Positions 52,646 to 62,144 of a stretch of 64,000 nt of DNA are shown here, piece after piece (positions within the stretch are counted from its first letter, which is position 1; the number at the start of each line of letters is the position of its first letter). The notes under the pieces were generated by a model, which worked only from the letters and a program-made list of their open reading frames with translations, was not told where the DNA came from and ran no database searches. The translations under genes were made by a program, and so were the position numbers. This DNA is from CAZAKZ01 sp964485695 (lineage in GTDB: Bacteria; Planctomycetota; JAFGQW01). The DNA is taken from contig CAZAKZ010000005.1 in assembly GCA_964485695.1 (NCBI GenBank), forward strand, positions 23,681 to 87,680. The letters run 5' to 3'.

Positions 52646-54087
52646 GCTTGCTTCGTGTCTCCGCCGCCTTTCTTTCCGTCCGTCTTGCTGTTCGTCTTGC
52701 TGTTCGTGCCGGGGGTTCGCTGGCTGTTCTTGGATTTTCGCGGCCGCCCTTTCCGGCGCCTGCGACGGCCGCGCTTATTCCCCCCTTCTCTCTGTTTTGT
52801 GTCACTGCGCTTTGTGTCACCGGGCTTTGTGTCATCCCGCTTGACCCCGGCATCCGGCTTCTTGCTTTCGGCCCCGCTCCCCTGCCCGCGGTCGCGGTAC
52901 CGGGGCTCGGATCGATCCGAACCCCGTCTCCGGCCGCTCCGCCGCCGAGGCGGGCGTCGTTTCTCCTCGGTGGGTGCCTCGGGCCGGGCCCGAGTCTCCG
53001 GGGTCACGGCAGGTGTGTCCTCCGGCGGGGATTCCGTGGATTTTGTTGATGCAGTGGATGCAGTGAATTCCTTGGATTCCGTGGATTCCCGCTCCTTTCC
53101 GGCCGCGGCCTCGCCCTTGGCCGCCCCCGTGGCTGGCGGCCCGGACTCTTTGTAGGTCACCACCTCGATTTGATCCAGGGGCAGGTTCAGTCGCTCGCCC
53201 GTCTCGAACAGGACAATGACCTTCTGGCTCAGGACGTCCATGCCCACGACGGTGCCCTGTTTCTCTTCCACGAGGACGGCGGCTCCGATGCGGGGCAGAT
53301 TGGCCTTGAACGAGAGATAGGCGTCGTATTCGTAGCGCAGGCAGCACTTGAGCCGACCGCAACGACCGGAGATCTTGGCCGGATCGAGGGTCGTCTTCTG
53401 CACCTTGGCCATTCTCATGTTGATGGGCTGGAGCTTGGTGAGGAAACCCCGACAGCACAGTTCACGGCCGCAGTCGGCAAGACCCCCCAGGACCTTGGCC
53501 TCGTCCCTGACCCCGATCTGCTTCATCTCGATGCGGGTCCTGTAGCGCTTTGCCAGGTCCCGCACCAGGGCGCGGAAATCCACGCGTCCGTCCGCGGTGA
53601 AGTAGAAGATGATCTTGCCGCCCTTGAACGGCCGTTCCACGTCCACCAGGCGCATGGGCAGTTTCAGGGCCTGGATTCGTTCCTTGCAGAAGAGGAACTC
53701 GGGGCCGGGGCCGGTGCAGGGTTCGTTGATCGAGCCGTGGTCTTTTAGCTCCTCCTCATTGGCCTTGTGCAGCACCCACCCGACGACCTCGCGGCCCCCG
53801 GGCTGGCTGCTCTTCCCTGAAACTTTCCCAGATGTCTTTTGGGCATCGAGGACGATCTCCCCGATCTCGATGCCGCGTTCCGACTGCACCACCACCCTGT
53901 CGTTGTAGACGAGTCCGGGGGTCCGGCAACGGAACAGGCCGCGATGCTGCATCTTTCCGTACCGGATCATCAAGAATCTCTCGGGACCCTCGCGGGGATA
54001 GGAGGCGGGCGGGGTGGTGAGGTTCCGGGACGGCGGGGTGGTTTCCGGACTTTCTTCCGTCTCGTGATCTTTGGAATTCGAGTTCAT
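52642..54087 (-). CDS. ricT: RicT/YaaT-like PSP1 protein with long basic tail
   Basis: A 481-residue protein. Residues about 35-330 are the PSP1/RicT domain with the cysteine motifs C206, C211, C212 and C243, C248, C249. In Bacillus these bind an iron-sulfur cluster in the RicAFT complex, which affects mRNA processing and development. Partners RicA and RicF are not in the window. From about 335 to the end there is a low-complexity tail, Lys/Arg-rich and built of short tandem repeats in DNA (for example three 15-bp DTK units at about 52797-52842). Such tails often bind RNA. The ATG is six bases from GGAGGAGGT. Next comes holB 170 bp upstream. Confidence 0.87.
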   Translation of the reverse strand: MNSNSKDHETEESPETTPPSRNLTTPPASYPREGPERFLMIRYGKMQHRGLFRCRTPGLVYNDRVVVQSERGIEIGEIVLDAQKTSGKVSGKSSQPGGREVVGWVLHKANEEELKDHGSINEPCTGPGPEFLFCKERIQALKLPMRLVDVERPFKGGKIIFYFTADGRVDFRALVRDLAKRYRTRIEMKQIGVRDEAKVLGGLADCGRELCCRGFLTKLQPINMRMAKVQKTTLDPAKISGRCGRLKCCLRYEYDAYLSFKANLPRIGAAVLVEEKQGTVVGMDVLSQKVIVLFETGERLNLPLDQIEVVTYKESGPPATGAAKGEAAAGKERESTESKEFTASTASTKSTESPPEDTPAVTPETRARPEAPTEEKRRPPRRRSGRRRGSDRSEPRYRDRGQGSGAESKKPDAGVKRDDTKPGDTKRSDTKQREGGNKRGRRRRRKGRPRKSKNSQRTPGTNSKTNSKTDGKKGGGDTKQA

Positions 54088-54257
54088 ATGCTGACCTCCT
54101 CCGATGAGAGAGGAGGATGGATTCTGGATCGGCGTTCCGCGTTTACCGCGGCGTCATGGATCCCTTCGGAGCCGGTAATAAGTATAGAGGCTCGCCTCGC
54201 CGGACCCAAACACGGTACGATGTAGCGCCGGAACTCACACCGCCGTGGTCGCTTAGC

Positions 54258-55259
54258 TTACCTTTTCTCCCCTGGAAATCGAAGCGAAATCGCCAGGTCT
54301 CCGAGCACCAGGTCCGAAGAGGCGTTGACCGACAGGGACCGGAGCGAATCCAGGGCTGATTCGAGGTGATTCTCGAATATGCCGGACGGGCTCGTCCGGA
54401 CGATCCGGGCCATGTCCTGAGCCAGGTCTCGGTTCCAAGCTTCCTCGATCCCCTGACCCGCGTGCACCACCAGGAGGTCCCGAAGGACGGATATCCACGT
54501 CTCCACCACCATCCGAACCCGGGAACGGATCCCGGGATCCCGGGGATTCAGCCCGGAGTAGACGGCCTCGGCCAGGCCGAGAGGATCGGAGGTCTCTCCG
54601 CCGACCAGGGTCAGAACGTGCGATCTCATGCCCAGGTAATCCCCGTTTTCCAGGGCCAGCGCCTTGCCCGGGGACCCGCCCGAGATCAGGGAAAGGAGCT
54701 CGATCCGCTCCTCATGGAGGTCTGTCGATTGCAAGATCCGCCGGGATTCTTCCTGGGTGAGCGGTTTCAGACGGATCTCCTGGCACCGGGAGCGGAGGGT
54801 GGGCGCCAGCCCCTGAGGCCGGTCACTGGTGAGGAGAATCAGGCTCGCCAGCGGCGGCTCCTCCAGGGTCTTCAAGAGCGCATTCTGGGCCTCTTCCCGC
54901 AATCGCTCGGCGTCCCGGATCACGTAGGCGCGTCCCAAGGACCGGACCGGCTTCCGGATCGTGGTGTCGATGAGGGAGCGAACCTGATCGATGTGCAGGC
55001 CCGGAGCATCCGGATCATCCAGCAGGAACAGGTCAGGATGGGTGCCGGCCTCGACCAGGCGGCAATCGAGGCACTGTCCGCAGCCATCCCCGGGGATCTC
55101 CGGACAGAGCCGGGCTGCAGCGACCTGGAGGGCAAGACAGAACTTGCCGATGCCCTCCTCCCCGTGGATCAGGTAGGCGTGGGCAAGACGATCCGCGGCC
55201 AGGAGTCTGCGGAAGCGGGATTTGGCCTGTTGGTGCCCCACGACCGCGTCAAAGGACAC
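54258..55259 (-). CDS. holB: DNA polymerase III subunit delta prime
   Basis: A 333-residue clamp-loader subunit. It has a degenerate P-loop GEEGIGKF (33-40), the zinc cysteines C52, C60, C63 and C66, and the SRC arginine-finger motif in LRSRCQEIRL. It opens the sliding clamp together with DnaX and HolA. The P-loop lacks the Ser/Thr after Lys, as expected for delta prime, which does not hydrolyse ATP. The GTG start at 55259 follows GGAGGAGGT and overlaps tmk by 11 bp, a common gene pair. Confidence 0.9.
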   Translation of the reverse strand: MSFDAVVGHQQAKSRFRRLLAADRLAHAYLIHGEEGIGKFCLALQVAAARLCPEIPGDGCGQCLDCRLVEAGTHPDLFLLDDPDAPGLHIDQVRSLIDTTIRKPVRSLGRAYVIRDAERLREEAQNALLKTLEEPPLASLILLTSDRPQGLAPTLRSRCQEIRLKPLTQEESRRILQSTDLHEERIELLSLISGGSPGKALALENGDYLGMRSHVLTLVGGETSDPLGLAEAVYSGLNPRDPGIRSRVRMVVETWISVLRDLLVVHAGQGIEEAWNRDLAQDMARIVRTSPSGIFENHLESALDSLRSLSVNASSDLVLGDLAISLRFPGEKR

Positions 55260-55908
55260 GACGGACCTCCTCCTGAATCGCACCGAACACCGCGTCCTGT
55301 GATCGGGTTGCGTCGATGACGGTGATTCTCTCCGGCGCGGCCTCGGCCTGGCTGAGAAAGCTGGACCGCACCCGGTCGTGGAAGGAGGAATCCCGCTTCT
55401 CGATGCGATCCGGATGCTTGCCGATTCTCTTCATACCCACCTCAGGGGGCACGTCCAGGAAGAACACACAGTCCGGTTCGAACTCCCCGTTGATGCTGCG
55501 GATCATATCTACGGTGCCTTTGGGAACCTTGCCTTTGGGAACCTCGCCCAGGCCCAGGCCGTGAACCTGGTAGGCCAGGGTGGAATAGTGGAACCGGTCC
55601 AGGACCACGGTCTCCCCCCGGGCCAGGGAAGGGCGGATCTTCTCCTCGATGAGCTGGGCGCGGGAAGCCAGGAACAGGAGGATCTCGGTGAGGGGGCCCA
55701 CCTCGCCCGTGTCCGTGTCCAGCAACAGGGCCCGGATCCGTTCCCCGGCCCGGGTCCCGCCGGGATCCCGGAAGACCCGGACCGTCCGCCCCGTGGTCTC
55801 CAGGAATCTGGCCAGTCTTTCCACCTGGGTGCTCTTGCCAGATCCCTCGGGTCCATCCACCACCAGGAACAGACCCGGGACTTCCCTGTGTTCACTAGGT
55901 GTCGCCAT
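55249..55908 (-). CDS. tmk: Thymidylate kinase
   Basis: A 219-residue kinase that makes dTDP: P-loop DGPEGSGKST (18-27), DRFHYSTLAYQ with the catalytic Arg. The segment GEVPKGKVPKGTVD contains a duplicated five-residue unit encoded by a 15-bp tandem repeat (55516-55545). The ATG lies in the 3' end of the dnaA-like gene (14-bp overlap). Confidence 0.92.
   Translation of the reverse strand: MATPSEHREVPGLFLVVDGPEGSGKSTQVERLARFLETTGRTVRVFRDPGGTRAGERIRALLLDTDTGEVGPLTEILLFLASRAQLIEEKIRPSLARGETVVLDRFHYSTLAYQVHGLGLGEVPKGKVPKGTVDMIRSINGEFEPDCVFFLDVPPEVGMKRIGKHPDRIEKRDSSFHDRVRSSFLSQAEAAPERITVIDATRSQDAVFGAIQEEVRRVL
55516..55545. repeat. 15-bp direct repeat in tmk
   Basis: GCCTTTGGGAACCTT at 55516-55530 followed by a copy at 55531-55545 with one change. 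It adds five residues (VPKGK/VPKGT). Confidence 0.85.
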
Positions 55909-57301
55909 GACACTCCCCTTCAGAGTCCGGAAGGAGGTGCGAGAACAGTTCCTGCACGGAGGCGTCCTCCTCCAGGAGCGCCCTGGCCTGCCGGAGCATG
56001 ACGGTCACCGTGGACAGGGACCGGCCCCCCAGGTAGCGGCCGATTTCCGAGGAGGTCAGGGCGAATTCCCGGCGCAGAGCCAGCGCCAGGAGGCGGCGGG
56101 GAACGAGGGCGCGGCGCACCTTCCTGGGCGACTGGAGGTCTGCCACAGTGACGCCGAAGTATCCGGCAATGCGCGCCGTGAGGCGGACGATGCGGTTCCA
56201 GTCCGGCCCCGAGTCGGGACCGGGGGGCTGAAGCGGCAAGACACCGTCCAGGGTCACGGGCCGCCGCGCCTCCCGGGCCGAGGCCACTGCGTTCAGCAGG
56301 ATGGATTCTGCTGTATTGGGGTGGCCCTCACCGAGGTTCACCGCCCTTTCCAGGATCCCAGGATCCAGCCGCACGCCCCGCTTGAGCAGCCGGCTCTTCA
56401 GGTAGGCCATCAGGGTTTCGGGGCGAAGCCTGGGCAGGCGGACGACCATGCCCCCGAGAAGCCGGGAAGCGAGGGCGGGAATCAAGCCCTCGATGCCGTC
56501 CGGGGGATGGTGGGAAGCCAGAATCGTGGATTGACCGAGGACCTGGCGGCGCTCCAGCAACCGCGCAATTTCCGCCTGGGCGCCGGGGAGGGACTCCAGG
56601 GCGTGCATCTCGTCCAGGACGAGGATACGCGGGGCGTTCATCTCTTCCCGGAAGCTCTCGATACGCCTGCGGTAGAGGGTGGCACGGTAGGCCCGGCCAA
56701 AGACCGGAGCCGCCATGTACTTCACGGCCCCTGCGCCCTCCTCGGCCCGGATGAGGGCCAGAAAACCCCGCAGGAGATGCGTCTTGCCGCACTGGCTGGC
56801 GCCGTGGATCACCAGGGGATCGAACAGCGGCCGGGCATTGCGGTAGTCCATGACCAGCCGGTAGACCATGCGGTTGCCGTCATCCTGGAGGAAATCCGCC
56901 AGGTTCGCCCGCCGGGTCCGGAAGGACCGGATCCGCCTGCGCCCGGAAAAAGGACTCGCCTGGGCCACGTGGAGCCGGAGGCGGATGTCGGTTCCGGTCA
57001 TGGACGCGAGGGCCGATTCGAGGAGGGGGCGGACGGTCTTTTCAAAGAGGGTACGGGAAAACTCGTGGGGCACTTCGAGGTGGAGCGTGGAATCGGCCCA
57101 GTCCAGAAGCTTCACCCCCTTGAGTCCTGCACTGACCTCCACGCCGGGGTGGCTGCGCCGCACCTGATCCAGAGCTCGGATGAAAAGCTCTTCCTTCAGG
57201 GAATATCGATGCTGGCGAGGCGGTTCCCCCTTACTACCCATGGTAGAGGAGGAGGGCGGACGCTGTATCGGTTCCCGGCTGGAGGGCGAAAGACCTTGCA
57301 T
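55895..57301 (-). CDS. Divergent DnaA-family replication-initiator-like protein
   Basis: A 468-residue protein with the four-domain layout of DnaA. Residues about 33-112 resemble domain I, 160-290 the AAA+ core, and 365-445 domain IV. Walker A GASQCGKT (167-174) and Walker B VLDEM (D230, E231) are intact, and R280 matches the box VII arginine. But domain IV reads GGRSLSTV (425-432) where DnaA has GGRDHTTV, and the Asp and His that recognise the DnaA box are lost. It is thus probably a paralogue with another target or another partner, such as Hda-like or DnaC-like roles. The ATG 57301 follows GGGGAG. It is the first gene of the operon with tmk, holB and ricT. Confidence 0.8.
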   Translation of the reverse strand: MQGLSPSSREPIQRPPSSSTMGSKGEPPRQHRYSLKEELFIRALDQVRRSHPGVEVSAGLKGVKLLDWADSTLHLEVPHEFSRTLFEKTVRPLLESALASMTGTDIRLRLHVAQASPFSGRRRIRSFRTRRANLADFLQDDGNRMVYRLVMDYRNARPLFDPLVIHGASQCGKTHLLRGFLALIRAEEGAGAVKYMAAPVFGRAYRATLYRRRIESFREEMNAPRILVLDEMHALESLPGAQAEIARLLERRQVLGQSTILASHHPPDGIEGLIPALASRLLGGMVVRLPRLRPETLMAYLKSRLLKRGVRLDPGILERAVNLGEGHPNTAESILLNAVASAREARRPVTLDGVLPLQPPGPDSGPDWNRIVRLTARIAGYFGVTVADLQSPRKVRRALVPRRLLALALRREFALTSSEIGRYLGGRSLSTVTVMLRQARALLEEDASVQELFSHLLPDSEGECHGDT

Positions 57302-57546
57302 GAACTCCCCGGCCCCCTCGAGATCCTCGGAACGCCCTGACGGGATGGTACGGCCTCATGGTTTGAGCCGGGTAGGAAACCCGACTCACGTCGTCCAGCG
57401 AGACGATCCCTGATCTCGATTCGATTTCCCTTGCGATTCGGAATGATTTTCCAGGTGTGGATGCCACCTGGATGCCCTGGAAGAATCAGCCCGATTCCTC
57501 TCGTATCCAATACGCCGGATCCGTCGATCCGGGCATCTCTAGCTAC
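57302..57546. other. Intergenic region with several hairpins
   Basis: 245 bp between the TPR protease and the dnaA-like gene. It holds CGGGT-AGGAA-ACCCG (57369-57383), a CCAGGTG/CACCTGG hairpin near 57453-57473, and CCGGATC-CGTC-GATCCGG at 57516-57533. These could terminate the protease transcript and regulate the replication operon, but none has a U-tract. Confidence 0.45.
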
Positions 57547-60456
57547 TTAGTTCCTGTTGCCCTTGCTACCGGTTCCACCCCGGAGAAACTTCGTGAGCCC
57601 CGGGTGGTCCGGGTGTTCCTCGAGGGCGGCTCTGGCCTCGGCCTCGGCCTCCTCGGGGCGCCCCATTGTACGCAGGATCTTTGCTCTTTCCAGCCTGAGG
57701 TCGGGAAGCTTCGGTTTCTCCGAGGGCTTGGAAGAAGCGGTCTCCTCGGTCAAGAGGATGGCGAGATCGATTTCGTCCAGGGCCTCGACGTGGTTTCCGA
57801 TTCCCGTGAGGGCCCGGGCCAGGCGTTCATGGATCCTGGCCACGAAGGGGACGACCTGGTTGGCCTCGCGAAGAAAGGGCAGGGCCCGCGAAAACAGGCC
57901 CTCCCGGACCAGATGGTCGGCCAGTTCCAGCCGGTGGTGGACGTCCCTGGCCTCCAGACCCACAAAGGCCTCGATCTCCTTCCGGGCCGCCTCCTTGTCC
58001 CCTTTCTGTCCATGGAGTCGGGCCAGCTCCAGGTAGGGATTTCCTTGCCCCACATACCTCGGGAACAGCTTCTGGGCCGCTTGCAGATGGGCGATGGCCC
58101 CGTCCACATCTCCCTTTGCCTCGGCGAGTCGAGCCAGGTTCAGACGGAGGTAGAACTCGTCCCGGCCCAGATGTCTGGCTTTCTCCAGGTATTTTGTCGC
58201 CCTGTCGGTTCTCTTTTTTCGCAGCGCCAGCTCACCGCGCAGGGCCAGACCCGAGGGATCTTTCGGATTCCGCGCCAGCAGGCGTCCGAGAGCCGCTTCA
58301 CAATCGACAACCTTGTCAGGTCCCTGCTGGAAGTGGTACCACCCCACCACCCGCAGGGCCTCGAGGTTGCCCGGGTCCAGGGCGAGGGTTTCCCGGGCAT
58401 TCTCGTACGCCTTGCGGGAGTAGAACGGCTGGATGTGCTGGCCGGCAAAGCGCTCCCGGAGATACGCGGCAAAGGCCTTGTCCAGGTCCTCGACCGTCAT
58501 GCCGAGCACCTCCTTGAGGACCTGGCGCGTGGTGTTGCCGCGGGCATAGCTCCTGAGCATCTCGAGGATCTTCTGGAATCCCCCCTTCTTACTGATGAGG
58601 AACTCCACGAGGTGCAGGCTCTGGAGGTACGCGAATGCGACACGAGAGGACCGGAACAGGCCGTCCAGGTCCTTGACCGAAACCAGCGCCTTGTTTGCCA
58701 GGGCGTTGTGGAGTTTCTCGTCCTCCACATCCTCCCAGACCGGATTCCGGCACTTTTCCTCGTACACGCTCAGGCCTTCCGTGAGCCATCGGGAGACCCG
58801 GTAGTTGCTCATCTGCAACGTGACAACGTGGGCGAACTCATGCCAGAGGGTGGCCTCCCACACGTACGAACCTAGGGGCAGTGCCCGCGGGGAGTTCATG
58901 GTGATCACCTGGCCGAAACAGGCCCCCAGAACGCCATAGATGCCGGGCACCCCCACGGTGCGCACCGCGAAATCCTTTTGCTTGCTGAAAAACTCCACCC
59001 GGATGGGTCCCCTGGGCGTGAAACCGTACTTCCGGCTCAGGTCCTTCAGGGCCGCGTCCAGGGTCTTCTTCAGGTATCGCTTGAGGATCGGATTGTCCTC
59101 GGAGTGGATCCGCAAATGAAAAGGGCCCCAGGCATGGACGATGAACTCATCCAACTGACCGAAGAGTTCCAGCATGTTGTGGCGCCAGGGATGGTCATCT
59201 CCGAAGGGGTCGCCGTCCCGGGCCAGGCGAAGCGCCTCGAGGGCCTCCTTTTCCTTGCCGATGTGGAGGGCAAATCGCCCGAGGTTGTCCCACGCCTGCC
59301 ACAGCTTCGCATCGACGCGGGTGGCGCGTTTGGCGAAGTCGTACGCTTCCTCGTAGCGGCGCAGGTTACCGAGAACCTCGGACACGATGTTGTAGGCCTG
59401 GCCGTAGCCCGGATCCAGGGCCAGCACCCGCTTCCATTCCGCCTCGGCAGTCGGGGTGTCTCCAAGAATGTAGTGCAGGCCCCCCAGGTAGCTGCCCACC
59501 TCCTTGTCCACCGGATTGACCGCTCTTGCCTTCAGGAGGATTGCCTTTGCGCCCTCGAAGTCCATCTTGTCCAGGGCGAAGTAGGCCTTCAGGCAGAGGC
59601 CGTGCACCAGGTTCGGATTCACGTCCAGGGCCTTTTTCAAGGCCGCCCGGCACCGGGGGTGCTCCATGCGCGCCAGATAGATGTCCGCCAGAATCCCATG
59701 GATGTCGGCCTGGTTGGGATTGTGGCGGAAGGCTTCCTCCCGCAGGGGCATGTAGGCCGGGTTGGAGCCATACACGTGGTGGTTTTCCAGGTAGAGCGTG
59801 AGGAGGCTCTCGTACGCGGGGTAGAGTTTGGAATCGCCGTATTCCTCGTCCTGCAGGGCCTCCAGGAACACCTTGCTGGCGTCGACCAGCCGCCCCAGCC
59901 CCTGGTAGCACCAGCCGAGATACAGCAGCGCCACGGGTTTCCGGATCACGCGTTCCGCGGCCACACGCTCGGGAATCCTGAAATGGCGCCGGGCCTCGTC
60001 CGGCCGGCCCCGCCAGGCCAGAAGCTGGCCCAGGCGCGCGTGGGCCTCGAAGTCGTCCTTCCGCGCCTTGAGAACGGTGCGGAACTGCTTCTCCGCCAAG
60101 TCGAGCTTCCCCGTGAGGAACAGGACCTTCCCCAGGTTGAGGCGATAGGCCCGGGTCTCCGGCCACCGGGCCACGAGGCCCTCCAGGAGCGACCGGGCCT
60201 CCTCGTAGCCGCCGGTCTCCAGGAGGGTCCGGGCCAGGCCGTACCGATCCGCCCGGCTATCGGGGTCCTTCTTCAGGGCGCCCCGATATGCTTCCAGGGC
60301 CTTGCGGTACTTGCCTTCCTCCAGGGAGATCTCCCCCACGCCCCAGTCGGGCTCCTCGTCGGGATCCTGGGGTGTTGCCTCCTGAGCCCCGGCCCCCAGG
60401 GCGAGGAGAAGCCCGATCAGGCCGAGCCAGAAATAGAGAGTATTGCGTGTGTCCAT
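57547..60456 (-). CDS. TPR-repeat protein with HExxH metallopeptidase core
   Basis: A 969-residue secreted protein. N-terminal signal (WLGLIGLLLALGAGAQ). TPR repeats fill about 40-430 and about 690-950. The central part (about 445-660) has WHEFAHVVTLQ with H539, E540 and H543, and TEGLSVYEE, which supplies the third zinc ligand as in the peptidase MA/gluzincin family. Such proteins may process or trim exported proteins in the periplasm. The substrate is unknown. Length is high because TPRs flank both sides of the enzyme. No operon partner is seen: the MATE gene upstream is 112 bp away. Confidence 0.82.
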   Translation of the reverse strand: MDTRNTLYFWLGLIGLLLALGAGAQEATPQDPDEEPDWGVGEISLEEGKYRKALEAYRGALKKDPDSRADRYGLARTLLETGGYEEARSLLEGLVARWPETRAYRLNLGKVLFLTGKLDLAEKQFRTVLKARKDDFEAHARLGQLLAWRGRPDEARRHFRIPERVAAERVIRKPVALLYLGWCYQGLGRLVDASKVFLEALQDEEYGDSKLYPAYESLLTLYLENHHVYGSNPAYMPLREEAFRHNPNQADIHGILADIYLARMEHPRCRAALKKALDVNPNLVHGLCLKAYFALDKMDFEGAKAILLKARAVNPVDKEVGSYLGGLHYILGDTPTAEAEWKRVLALDPGYGQAYNIVSEVLGNLRRYEEAYDFAKRATRVDAKLWQAWDNLGRFALHIGKEKEALEALRLARDGDPFGDDHPWRHNMLELFGQLDEFIVHAWGPFHLRIHSEDNPILKRYLKKTLDAALKDLSRKYGFTPRGPIRVEFFSKQKDFAVRTVGVPGIYGVLGACFGQVITMNSPRALPLGSYVWEATLWHEFAHVVTLQMSNYRVSRWLTEGLSVYEEKCRNPVWEDVEDEKLHNALANKALVSVKDLDGLFRSSRVAFAYLQSLHLVEFLISKKGGFQKILEMLRSYARGNTTRQVLKEVLGMTVEDLDKAFAAYLRERFAGQHIQPFYSRKAYENARETLALDPGNLEALRVVGWYHFQQGPDKVVDCEAALGRLLARNPKDPSGLALRGELALRKKRTDRATKYLEKARHLGRDEFYLRLNLARLAEAKGDVDGAIAHLQAAQKLFPRYVGQGNPYLELARLHGQKGDKEAARKEIEAFVGLEARDVHHRLELADHLVREGLFSRALPFLREANQVVPFVARIHERLARALTGIGNHVEALDEIDLAILLTEETASSKPSEKPKLPDLRLERAKILRTMGRPEEAEAEARAALEEHPDHPGLTKFLRGGTGSKGNRN

Positions 60457-60568
60457 GGGGTGGACCGTCTTTCAGGCACCGGTTTTCCCTGTTGCCGTTC
60501 AGAGGAATCTACGGAATCCGCCGCCCTTTTCCTGAAGTATACCCACCGATCCCGGGGCAGACCCGGGA

Positions 60569-61975
60569 TCATCGCATCGATTGGAACCTCAACTGCTTCC
60601 AGTAGCCCTTATTGAACCAGAGGGTGTAAATCAGGGCAAGGAGCACATTGAACAGGCTGTAAGCCAGGTAGACACCCCACACGGGATTCGTGAGCGGGGC
60701 CTTGTGGGCGAGGAGGTAGGCCACGGGGAGCTGCAGGATCAACACGAAACAGAGGTCGATGAGCATGGGGGCTCGGGTGCTCCCGGCGCCGTTCAGGGCC
60801 TGGGAGAGCACCACGGTGAAGGCGAGAAAGAGGTAAGAGGGGGCGATGATCTTGAGGAAATAGGTGCCATATTCCACCACCTTGGGATCCTCGTTGAAGA
60901 ACCGGATGATGGGCTCGGCCCAGGCGATGAAGGCCCCGCCGATGGCCCCCATCATGGCCACGTTCAGGGTAATGGCCACCCAGGTCGCGGCCACGGCGCG
61001 GTGCGCCTTGTCGGCGCCGAGGTTCTGGCCCACCAGGGTGGCAGCGGCTGTTCCCCAGCCGAGAGCGGAGAAGAGGGCCAGGATGTCGAGGCGAATGGCC
61101 ACCCCGAAGGCGTCCAGTGCCGCCTGACGATCGGTATCGTCAATGACCACATCGGTGATGATCCAGGTGAGTCCCACGACGGCCAGAACCCGGATCACGA
61201 GCTGACCGCTGGCCGGAACGCCCAGACGGCAGAGGTCGAGGAGGATGCGTGGATGGGGAAGCAATTCCCTCAGGCGCAGCCGGAGCGGGGAGTCCCGGTT
61301 CCAGAGCAGGTAGAGTCCCCAGACGGAACCCACGATACGGGAAAGGACCGTGGCCCAGGCCGCTCCGGCCACGCCCATGGGCTTGAAGGGCCCAACGCCG
61401 AAGATGAACAGGTAGTCCAGCACCATGTTCAGGACGTTGGCCGTGGTGAGGATGACCAGGGGCCAGATGGAATCGCCCACGCCCCGCTGCGCGGCGGTGA
61501 TCTGCATCAGCAGGAACATGGTGATGGTGCCGGCGGAGACGATCTTCAGGTAGTCCACCGCGTCGCTGCCCACCGTGCCGGTGGCACGAAAGAGGGAAAT
61601 GAGATCCTCGGCCACGACGAAGAACCCGATGCCCAGGGCAATGCCGGAGAAAATGCACAGCATCATGCCCTGGTTGGAGATCCATGCCGCTCTTTCGCGA
61701 TTCCCGGCGCCGTAGGCCCTGGAAATGAGGGCGATGCTGGCCGTGGCCAGGCCGTTGTAGAAGACCATGGGCACCATGTTGATGGTGGTGGCGAGGTGAA
61801 CCGCCCCCATGGCGCCGGGGCCGACCGGAGGCGGCCCCTTGGCCACCATGAACATGTCGACCAGGTTGAACAGGGCGTGGCCGGCCATGCCGATGACCAG
61901 CGGCAATCCAAACCTGAGAACGTTCCCCAGGGTGGTGCCCCGTGTCAGATCTCCTCTTGTCATTGTATCGTTCAA
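60569..61975 (-). CDS. MATE family efflux transporter
   Basis: A 468-residue inner-membrane protein with twelve hydrophobic segments in two symmetrical halves. It has FGLPLVIGMAGHALFNLVDMF near the N-terminus and AALVGQNLGADKAHRA in the second half, typical of NorM/DinF-like Na+ or H+ antiporters that expel drugs or metabolites. It starts MNDTMTRGDLTRG, close to the average length of 450. No regulator or substrate gene is adjacent, so the substrate is unknown. Confidence 0.88.
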   Translation of the reverse strand: MNDTMTRGDLTRGTTLGNVLRFGLPLVIGMAGHALFNLVDMFMVAKGPPPVGPGAMGAVHLATTINMVPMVFYNGLATASIALISRAYGAGNRERAAWISNQGMMLCIFSGIALGIGFFVVAEDLISLFRATGTVGSDAVDYLKIVSAGTITMFLLMQITAAQRGVGDSIWPLVILTTANVLNMVLDYLFIFGVGPFKPMGVAGAAWATVLSRIVGSVWGLYLLWNRDSPLRLRLRELLPHPRILLDLCRLGVPASGQLVIRVLAVVGLTWIITDVVIDDTDRQAALDAFGVAIRLDILALFSALGWGTAAATLVGQNLGADKAHRAVAATWVAITLNVAMMGAIGGAFIAWAEPIIRFFNEDPKVVEYGTYFLKIIAPSYLFLAFTVVLSQALNGAGSTRAPMLIDLCFVLILQLPVAYLLAHKAPLTNPVWGVYLAYSLFNVLLALIYTLWFNKGYWKQLRFQSMR

Positions 61976-62144
61976 ACCCCCGTGGGTGGACGATCGGGCT
62001 CCCTGGAGTCCTCAGGGTGAAAGCAAGAACAACTTCCCATTCTGACTTCCCCTCTTCGGGTCACGTGCCTTGTCGTGGGACCGTCGAGGAGATTGCCGGA
62101 ATGTCCGGACGGTACCAGGGATTATAGATCCAATCCGGAGAAGT

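Noticed and set aside
52797..52842. Three TTTGTGTCA copies resembling the operator at 32162-32176
   Set aside because: They lie in the ricT coding tail and encode DTK repeats on the minus strand, so they are explained by protein repeats.
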